Source: Actinomycetota bacterium (lineage in GTDB: Bacteria > Actinomycetota > Acidimicrobiia > Acidimicrobiales > AC-25). Taken from it: a DNA stretch of 6,457 bases. Under the pieces are notes generated by a model that was not told where the DNA came from, did not search any database, and saw only the letters and a program-made list of their open reading frames with translations. The stretch covers positions 7,111-13,567 of the forward strand of contig VAXF01000149.1 in the NCBI GenBank assembly GCA_005888395.1, given 5' to 3'. The first letter of the stretch is position 1; every line of letters starts with the position of its first letter. Below, piece by piece: positions 1 to 5,115 of the stretch. The translations under genes and the position numbers were made by a program.

Positions 1-158
1 CCGTCGTCGCGCAGCCGGCGCACCATCTCCGAGACCGACGGCGGCGAGTGGTCGAGGCGCTCGGCCAGCCGCGCCTGGATGACCTGCACGCCTTCTTCCT
101 CGAGCTCGTGGATGGCCTCGAGGTACTCCTCGACAGGAGGGTGGAAACCGGCGCTCAT
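1..158 (-). CDS. DtxR/MntR-family metal-dependent transcriptional repressor, N-terminal part only
   Basis: This reads leftward from an ATG at 158 and is cut by the window edge after 53 residues (about 230 is usual for the longer family members). The visible part is the winged-helix DNA-binding domain. The first helix, residues 8-19, carries PVEEYLEAIHEL, the family hallmark of an acidic EYL-x-x-I motif. The helix-turn-helix follows at about 28-49, with QARLAERLDHS leading to the recognition helix SVSEMVRRL. Proteins of this family bind Fe2+ or Mn2+ and then repress metal uptake genes. In alignment with DtxR, Ser37 and Pro39 are kept (S38, P40) but Gln43 is Glu (E44), so iron cannot be told from manganese specificity; the metal-binding and dimerisation domains lie outside the window. 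No ATG, GTG or TTG lies upstream in frame before the stop at 252-254, so the ATG at 158 is the only ordinary start. The gene is divergent from polA, and a DtxR-type box lies about 94 nt upstream. Family assignment is firm; metal identity is open. Confidence 0.88.
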   Translation of the reverse strand, partial: MSAGFHPPVEEYLEAIHELEEEGVQVIQARLAERLDHSPPSVSEMVRRLRDD

Positions 159-164
159 CGGGTC

Positions 165-196
165 GCCGCCTTCGGCGGCCGCCCCGCTGCGCGGGG
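165..196 (-). other. Two tandem GC stem-loops in the repressor leader
   Basis: Two perfect 6-bp inverted repeats lie two bases apart: CCCCGC-TGC-GCGGGG at 182-196 and GCCGCC-TTC-GGCGGC at 165-179. Read in the leftward direction they sit in the presumed leader of the DtxR-family gene, the second ending only 6 nt before its ATG. The only Shine-Dalgarno-like stretch, AAGGCGG, forms the loop and 3' arm of that second hairpin, so folding would hide it. Neither stem is followed by a T-run in either direction, so they do not look like a standard intrinsic terminator. They could control translation, stabilise the mRNA, or be one copy of a dispersed GC palindrome family. The inverted repeats are seen directly; a role is inference. 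Confidence 0.5.
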
Positions 197-241
197 AGCT
201 CTGTCTTCTTGTTCGCTCGCCTTCGGCTCGCTCACGTAAGC

Positions 242-247
242 AGGATA
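242..247 (-). promoter_or_regulatory. Possible -10 element of the repressor gene
   Basis: Read on the minus strand the six bases are TATCCT, fitting the TANNNT pattern of actinobacterial housekeeping promoters. Transcription would start near 236 and give a leader of roughly 78 nt containing both GC hairpins. No good -35 is seen 16-18 bases upstream. The DtxR-type box would then lie between the -35 and -10 positions, a usual place for an autoregulatory operator. The pattern is short and will occur by chance, so this is tentative. Confidence 0.25.
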
Positions 248-251
248 CTCG

Positions 252-270
252 TTAGGTTGGCCTAACATGC
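252..270. promoter_or_regulatory. DtxR/IdeR-type metal-regulator operator
   Basis: The 19 bases TTAGGTTGGCCTAACATGC match the classical DtxR/IdeR consensus TTAGGTTAGCCTAACCTAA at 15 of 19 positions, with only one mismatch in the first 15. The core is a perfect 6-bp inverted repeat with a 4-base spacer, GTTAGG-TTGG-CCTAAC, at 251-266. It is AT-richer than its surroundings and lies between a divergent DtxR-family gene and polA, so a cognate pair is the simplest reading. The right-hand outer repeat is degenerate, so one repressor dimer might bind rather than the two seen on full DtxR boxes. It overlaps the presumed polA -10 and lies upstream of the presumed repressor -10, so bound protein could act on either gene. 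The match is observed; binding and target are inferred. Confidence 0.65.
263..268 (+). promoter_or_regulatory. Putative -10 element for leaderless polA transcription
   Basis: TAACAT fits TANNNT and ends 6 bases before the polA GTG at 275, the spacing expected if transcription starts at the first base of the start codon. Leaderless mRNAs are common in Actinobacteria, and no Shine-Dalgarno sequence is visible before the GTG, which supports this. No recognisable -35 lies at 239-246. The element is embedded in the DtxR-type box. Five of its six bases belong to the CCTAAC arm or the base next to it, so the sequence could be explained by the operator alone. Confidence 0.4.
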
Positions 271-274
271 GGCC

Positions 275-2953
275 GTGAGGCTGCTGCTCATCGACGGGAA
301 CTCGCTCGCGTATCGTGCCTTCTTCGCGCTGCCCACCGACATGGCAACCGCGTCGGGACAGGTCACCAACGCCGTGTTCGGGTTCACGTCGATGCTCATC
401 AACCTGTTGAAGGACCACCGGCCCGACGCCATTGCCGCCGCCTTCGACCGGCCCGAGCCGACGTTCCGGCACGAGGTCTTCACCGACTACAAGGCGGGCC
501 GAGCCGAGGGGCCCGACATCCTGCGCCAGCAGATGGGCTTGGTTCGCCAGGTCGTCGAGACCCTGCGCATCCCGATCGTCGACATGGCCGGCTACGAGGC
601 CGACGACGTGATCGCCACCTTGGCCACGCGTGCGCGGGACGAGGGCGACGAGGTCATCGTCGTCACCGGCGACCGCGACACCTACCAGCTCGTCGAGGAT
701 CCGTTGGTGAAGGTGCTCTACAACCGGCGCGGGGTCAGCGACTACGCCCTCTACGACGAGGCCGGCATCGAGGAGCGCACCGGGGTGACGCCGGCCAAGT
801 ATCCCGAGTACGCCGCTTTGCGCGGCGATCCCTCCGACAACCTGCCGGGTGTTCCGGGCGTCGGCGAGAAGACTGCGGCCAAGCTCATCAACGAGTACGG
901 CGACCTCGACGGCGTGTTCGCCCACCTCGACGCGCTGACCCCCAAGCTGCGGGAGAACCTCGCGGCCCACGCGGAGCAGGTGCGCAGCAACGCCAAGTGC
1001 ACGCCGCTCGTCCGCGACCTCCCGCTCGACGTCGACACCGATCAGCTGCGAATGGCTCCCTGGGACCCCGAGCAGGTGCGCAAGCTCTTCAACTTCCTCG
1101 AGTTCCGCACCCTGTACGACCGCCTGATCGAGGCGGTCGGCGCGCCGGCGGGCGCGGTCGACGCGCCGGTGGTCGCCGAGCCGTTCGTGGCGGAGGTGAC
1201 AGTGGTGCGCGACGCGGCCGGGGCGGCGGGGCTGCTCGAACGGCTGGCCGGCGTGGGCGCGCCGGTCGCGATCGCGCCGACGTGGGCGGGGGAGCAGGGC
1301 CGCTCATCGCTGGCCGGCCTCGCGGTCACGACCGGCGATGGCGCGGCCGCCTACGTCGCCGGCGACCTCCTCGAGGCGCCCGAAGTCGTCGCCGCCCTCG
1401 TTCGGCTCTTCGGCGACGACGGCCCGCCGCTCTGGGCCCATGGCGCCAAGGAGCTCCTGCGGGGTCTCGACCGCATCGGTGTCGACGTGTGCTCGCTCGA
1501 ACTCGACACGGCGGTGGCCGCGTACCTCGTCGACCCCGCGGAGTCGCAATACGTGCTCGAGGAGCTGGCGGCGCGGTTCGCGGGCGTCGAGCTGCGCTCA
1601 CCCGATGCGCCGCCCTCCGGCCAGCTCGACCTCGCCGGGGGCGGCGGCGACCCGGCGGAGGACGCCGCCCGGCGGGCGGTGGCGATCGCCCGCCTGGCGC
1701 CCGCGCTCGGCGAGGCGCTCGAAGCCCGGCGCCTTCGCGGCCTCTACGACGACGTCGAGCGCCCGCTGGTGCGCGTGCTGGCGCGGATGGAGAAGGTGGG
1801 CGTGCGCGTCGACGTCGAGTACCTGCGCGAGCTGGCGCGCGAGCTCACGATCGAGGCCCACCGGCTCGAAGAGGAGATCCAGGAGCTCGCCGGCCACCGG
1901 TTCGTCGTCAACTCGACCAAGCAGCTCCGCACCGTCCTGTTCGACGAGCTCGGCCTCCAGCCCCAGAAGAAGACGAAGACCGGGTTCTCCACCGACGCGG
2001 CGTCGCTCGAGAAGCTGCGCGGCCAGCACGCAATCGTCGACTCGCTCCTGCGCTACCGGGAGGTCGAGAAGCTGCGCTCCACCTACGGCGACTCGCTCCT
2101 CGCGGAGGTCGGCGACGACGGCCGCATTCACGCCACGTTCAACCAGACCGTCGCCCGCACGGGACGGCTGAGCTCCGACCGCCCCAACCTGCACAACGTC
2201 CCCATCCGCACCGAGGAGGGCAAGCGCTTCCGCCGGGCGTTCATCCCGGCCGAGGGCTGCCGGTTCCTCGTCGCCGACTACAACCAGATCGAGCTTCGCG
2301 TCATCGCCCACCTGGCCGACGACCCCGGGCTCATCGACGCGTTCGCGTCGGGCCACGACATCCACAACGCCACCGCGGCGCGCATCTTCGGCGTCGAGCC
2401 GGCCGGCGTCACCACGGCCATGCGGTCGAAGGCAAAGATGGTGTCGTACGGGCTCGCGTACGGCATGGAGTCCTATGGGCTCGGCCAGCGGCTCGGCATC
2501 CCCACCGAGGAGGCGGCGCTGATCCTCGCCGCGTACTTCGAGGCGTTCCCCAACGTGCGCGACTACATGGAGCGCACCGTGGCCGAGGCGCGCGACCGCG
2601 GCTACACCGAGACGCTCTTTGGCCGGCGGCGCCAGATACCGGAGCTTTCGTCGTCGAACTTCCGAATCCGCCAGGCCGGCGAACGCCAGGCGATGAACGC
2701 CGGCATCCAGGGCCTCGCCGCCGACATCTTCAAGGTCGCGCTCGTGCGCCTCGACCGCGCCCTGGAGGAGGCCGGCTCCGAGAGCCGCCTGGTGCTGCAG
2801 GTGCACGACGAGGTGATCCTCGAGGTGCCGCCACACGAACAGGACGACGTCGGCGAGCTCACGCTCCACACCATGCAGCACGCGTGCGAGCTCGAGGTCC
2901 CGCTCGAGGTCAACCTCTCGTGGGGCGACTCCTGGGCCGACGCCAAGGGCTGA
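275..2953 (+). CDS. polA: DNA polymerase I
   Basis: Full-length Pol I of 892 aa, for Okazaki-fragment maturation and gap filling in repair. Residues 1-290 are the 5'-nuclease domain: LLLIDGNSLAYRAF (D7), YEADD (108-111), TGDRD (131-135) and GDPSDNLPGVPGVGEKTA (184-201, the metal ligands and helix-hairpin-helix). Residues 300-480 keep the 3'-5' exonuclease fold but have lost most catalytic residues: the DxE pair is A334 and T336, Asp424 of E. coli is E393 and Tyr497 is D459; only D463 (Asp501) remains. Residues 490-892 are the polymerase domain: ARTGRLSS (627-634), motif A DYNQIELR (D668, E673), motif B with R717, K721, Y725 and Y729, and motif C VHDEV (D845). Y725 replaces E. coli Phe762. The GTG at 275 is the only possible start before the conserved N-terminus, because an in-frame TAA lies at 263-265. 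A three-codon ORF (ATG at 267, TGA at 276-278) overlaps the start. The methyltransferase follows after 10 nt. Confidence 0.98.
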   Translation: MRLLLIDGNSLAYRAFFALPTDMATASGQVTNAVFGFTSMLINLLKDHRPDAIAAAFDRPEPTFRHEVFTDYKAGRAEGPDILRQQMGLVRQVVETLRIPIVDMAGYEADDVIATLATRARDEGDEVIVVTGDRDTYQLVEDPLVKVLYNRRGVSDYALYDEAGIEERTGVTPAKYPEYAALRGDPSDNLPGVPGVGEKTAAKLINEYGDLDGVFAHLDALTPKLRENLAAHAEQVRSNAKCTPLVRDLPLDVDTDQLRMAPWDPEQVRKLFNFLEFRTLYDRLIEAVGAPAGAVDAPVVAEPFVAEVTVVRDAAGAAGLLERLAGVGAPVAIAPTWAGEQGRSSLAGLAVTTGDGAAAYVAGDLLEAPEVVAALVRLFGDDGPPLWAHGAKELLRGLDRIGVDVCSLELDTAVAAYLVDPAESQYVLEELAARFAGVELRSPDAPPSGQLDLAGGGGDPAEDAARRAVAIARLAPALGEALEARRLRGLYDDVERPLVRVLARMEKVGVRVDVEYLRELARELTIEAHRLEEEIQELAGHRFVVNSTKQLRTVLFDELGLQPQKKTKTGFSTDAASLEKLRGQHAIVDSLLRYREVEKLRSTYGDSLLAEVGDDGRIHATFNQTVARTGRLSSDRPNLHNVPIRTEEGKRFRRAFIPAEGCRFLVADYNQIELRVIAHLADDPGLIDAFASGHDIHNATAARIFGVEPAGVTTAMRSKAKMVSYGLAYGMESYGLGQRLGIPTEEAALILAAYFEAFPNVRDYMERTVAEARDRGYTETLFGRRRQIPELSSSNFRIRQAGERQAMNAGIQGLAADIFKVALVRLDRALEEAGSESRLVLQVHDEVILEVPPHEQDDVGELTLHTMQHACELEVPLEVNLSWGDSWADAKG

Positions 2954-2963
2954 CTGCTTAGCT

Positions 2964-3671
2964 GTGAGCAAGCAGTGGCCCGAGATGGCCGAGTTCATGG
3001 GGGCGGCCTACCTGCGGTACTCGTTCACCAAGGGCACGGAGCAGGAGGTCGCGTTTCTCGCCGGCGTGCTCGGGCTCGAGGCGGGCCAGCGCGTGCTCGA
3101 CGTCGGCTGCGGCCCTGGCCGGCATGCTCACGCGCTGGCCCGTCGGGGGATCGAGGTCGTCGGGGTCGACCTGTCGCCGCGGTTCGTCGAGTTGGCGCGC
3201 GCCGGAGCGCCGGCGGGTGCGACCTTCGAGTGCCTCGACGCCCGCCGGCTTCCTTACGAGTCCGAGTTCGACGCCGCGCTGTCGCTGTGCCAGGGCGCCT
3301 TCGGGCTCGTGCCGGGCGAGGACGGCGACGTGCTCGCCGGTATCGCCCGCGCCCTGCGTTCGGGCGGGCGGCTGGCACTCTCTGCGTTCTCGTCGTACTT
3401 CGCCGTGCGCTTCCTCGAGGAAGGAGACACCTTCGACGCGGGCGCAGGCGTGAACCACGAGCACACGCGTGTGCGCAACGAGTCGGGCGAGGAGGCGGGC
3501 TTCGACCTCTGGACGTCGTGTTTCACGCCACGCGAGCTGCGGCTCCTCGCCGAGCGCACCGGCCTCACACCGGTGGAGCTGTGGTCGGTGGCGCCCGGTG
3601 CCTACGCGAGCGATCCGCCGGACCTCGAGCATCCCGAGCTCCTCTTGATCGCGCTGAAGAACGGCACATGA
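2964..3671 (+). CDS. Class I SAM-dependent methyltransferase, substrate unknown
   Basis: A 235-aa protein with a single Rossmann-like methyltransferase domain. Motif I is VLDVGCGPGRH (44-54), the glycine-rich SAM-binding loop. Motif II is VVGVDLSP (65-72), with D69 placed to hold the ribose hydroxyls. LDARRLPY (91-98) follows, then the FDAALSLCQGAFGL strand (102-115) and LRSGGRLALSAF (131-142) after it. The C-terminal part (about 145-235) has FTPRELRLLAERTGL, usual for small-molecule methyltransferases of the Methyltransf_11/25 type. No signal peptide or membrane segment is seen, so it is cytosolic. The GTG at 2964 lies 10 nt after the polA stop; a weak AAGGG lies 14 nt upstream of it. ATG codons at 2985 and 2997 are in-frame alternatives that would remove 7 or 11 residues without touching the fold. 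Its place between polA and rpsA suggests co-transcription but says little about substrate. The enzyme class is firm; a nucleic-acid, protein or metabolite target cannot be told. Confidence 0.9.
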   Translation: MSKQWPEMAEFMGAAYLRYSFTKGTEQEVAFLAGVLGLEAGQRVLDVGCGPGRHAHALARRGIEVVGVDLSPRFVELARAGAPAGATFECLDARRLPYESEFDAALSLCQGAFGLVPGEDGDVLAGIARALRSGGRLALSAFSSYFAVRFLEEGDTFDAGAGVNHEHTRVRNESGEEAGFDLWTSCFTPRELRLLAERTGLTPVELWSVAPGAYASDPPDLEHPELLLIALKNGT

Positions 3672-3673
3672 GG

Positions 3674-3679
3674 TACGAT
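3674..3679 (+). promoter_or_regulatory. Possible -10 element of an rpsA promoter
   Basis: TACGAT, preceded by GG, fits TANNNT and lies just past the methyltransferase stop codon. A start near 3686 would leave a leader of about 60 nt before the rpsA ATG at 3746. A TTGATC at 3645-3650 is too far away (23-base spacer) to be its -35. A strong separate promoter would make sense for a ribosomal protein gene behind polA, but the motif is short and could be chance. Confidence 0.3.
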
Positions 3680-3745
3680 GACGACGCTCCGAGAATGCCC
3701 ACGGGGGGACGGAGCAAGCCCGGAAAAGAAAGCGATCGACCAACC

Positions 3746-5089
3746 ATGTCCGACCTCGACCCAATCACCACCGACGAGCCCACTGCCGAGAAGCCGGCAG
3801 ACGCTCCCGACACCGCCGGTGAGTACACCCCGCGGCAGGTGGTGATGGACGACCTCGGCGACATGTCCTTCGAGGATGCCATCGCCGGGACGATCGTCCT
3901 GTTCGACGACGGCGACATCGTGAAGGGCACCGTCGTGAAGGTCGACAACGACGAGGTCCTGCTCGACATCGGGTTCAAGTCCGAGGGCGTCATCCCGGCC
4001 CGGGAGCTGTCGATCCGCCACGACGTCGACCCGCACGAGCTGGTCTCCGTCGGCGACGAGATCGAGGCCCTGGTCCTCCAGAAGGAGGACAAGGAGGGTC
4101 GCCTGATCCTGTCCAAGAAGCGGGCCCAGTACGAGCGGGCCTGGGGCACGATCGAGAAGATCAAGGAGTCCGAGGGTGTCGTCAAGGGCCCGGTCATCGA
4201 GGTGGTCAAGGGCGGTCTGATCCTCGACATCGGCCTGCGCGGCTTCCTGCCGGCGTCGCTCGTCGAGCTGCGTCGTGTGCGCGACCTGCAGCCCTATGTC
4301 GGGCGGGAGCTCGAGGCGAAGATCATCGAGCTCGACAAGAACCGCAACAACGTGGTGCTGTCACGGCGGGCGTGGCTCGAGGAGACGCAGAAGGAGCAGC
4401 GCGAGGAGTTCCTGGAGAACCTGAAGCCGGGCGAGGTGCGGAAGGGCATCGTCTCCTCGGTGGTCAACTTCGGCGCCTTCGTCGATCTGGGCGGCATGGA
4501 CGGCCTCGTTCACGTGTCGGAGCTGTCGTGGAAGCACGTCGACCACCCCTCGAGCGTCGTGCAGGTGGGCGACGAGATCGAGGTGCAGGTGCTCGAGGTC
4601 GACCTCGAGCGCGAGCGCATCAGCCTCTCGCTCAAGGCCACGCAGCAAGACCCGTGGCAGGAGTTCGCCAGCAACCACCGGGTCGGCGAGCTCGTCTACG
4701 GCCGGGTCACCAAGCTCGTGCCGTTCGGAGCGTTCGTGCAGGTGGGCGACGGCATCGAGGGCCTGGTGCACATCTCGGAGATGGCGGAGCACCACGTCGA
4801 CCTGCCCGAGCAGGTCGTCACGCCGGGTGAGGAGCTCTGGGTCAAGATCATCGACCTCGATCTCCAGCGCCGGCGGATCAGCCTGTCGATCAAGCAGGCG
4901 GCCGAGGGCGGCGAGGTGGCCGAGGAGTACAAGGAGCACTTCGGCGAGCACGCGTACGACGAGCACGGCAACTACGTCGGCGTCGCCACCACCTTCGAGC
5001 CCGAGACCGAAGCGCAGGCGGCGTGGGCCGACCTCGCGGCCGAGTACTCGACCGGCGCGACGCCGAGCCCGTCCGAGCCCGAGCAGTAG
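3746..5089 (+). CDS. rpsA: 30S ribosomal protein S1
   Basis: A 447-aa protein with four S1 (OB-fold) RNA-binding domains at about 56-125, 143-209, 229-297 and 315-384. Domains 3 and 4 are the most alike and most canonical, with NFGAFVDLGGMDGLVHVSEL and PFGAFVQVGDGIEGLVHISE, each ending in RISLS-L/I-K. S1 binds the small subunit and helps dock mRNA for initiation. The four-domain form is usual for Actinobacteria; E. coli has six. An acidic N-terminal extension (1-45) and a tail (385-447) rich in Glu, Ala, Ser and Pro flank the domains. Start choice: the ATG at 3746 gives MSDLDPITT and fits the family. In-frame ATGs at 3668 (overlapping the methyltransferase stop as ATGA) and 3695 would add a basic stretch not expected in S1. 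The Shine-Dalgarno is weak: GGAAAAGAAAG at 3722-3732, 13 nt upstream, in an A-rich patch that stands out in this GC-rich DNA. Identity is certain; the exact start is likely but not proved. Confidence 0.97.
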   Translation: MSDLDPITTDEPTAEKPADAPDTAGEYTPRQVVMDDLGDMSFEDAIAGTIVLFDDGDIVKGTVVKVDNDEVLLDIGFKSEGVIPARELSIRHDVDPHELVSVGDEIEALVLQKEDKEGRLILSKKRAQYERAWGTIEKIKESEGVVKGPVIEVVKGGLILDIGLRGFLPASLVELRRVRDLQPYVGRELEAKIIELDKNRNNVVLSRRAWLEETQKEQREEFLENLKPGEVRKGIVSSVVNFGAFVDLGGMDGLVHVSELSWKHVDHPSSVVQVGDEIEVQVLEVDLERERISLSLKATQQDPWQEFASNHRVGELVYGRVTKLVPFGAFVQVGDGIEGLVHISEMAEHHVDLPEQVVTPGEELWVKIIDLDLQRRRISLSIKQAAEGGEVAEEYKEHFGEHAYDEHGNYVGVATTFEPETEAQAAWADLAAEYSTGATPSPSEPEQ

Positions 5090-5115
5090 ACACCGCGGCG
5101 ACGGGTCGAGGGCGC

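Noticed and set aside
48..239. A 63-codon plus-strand frame at the left edge
   Set aside because: It is antisense to the DtxR-family N-terminus, which has a clear helix-turn-helix, and it continues through the hairpin region with no recognisable protein pattern.
997..2961. A 654-codon plus-strand frame overlapping polA
   Set aside because: Its translation is dominated by Arg, Gly, Pro and Ala, as expected for a shifted frame of GC-rich coding DNA, while polA motifs cover the whole region in the other frame.
1598..2998. A 466-codon open frame antisense to polA, and further minus-strand frames at 155-970, 2958-3764, 4361-4966 and 4972-5820
   Set aside because: They lie opposite strongly supported genes, and their translations show no family motif and have the skewed composition expected where GC-biased third positions suppress stops in shadow frames.
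3645..3679. TTGATC at 3645-3650 paired with TACGAT at 3674-3679 as a full sigma-70-type promoter
   Set aside because: The 23-base spacer is outside the workable range of about 16-19, so only the -10-like element is kept as tentative.
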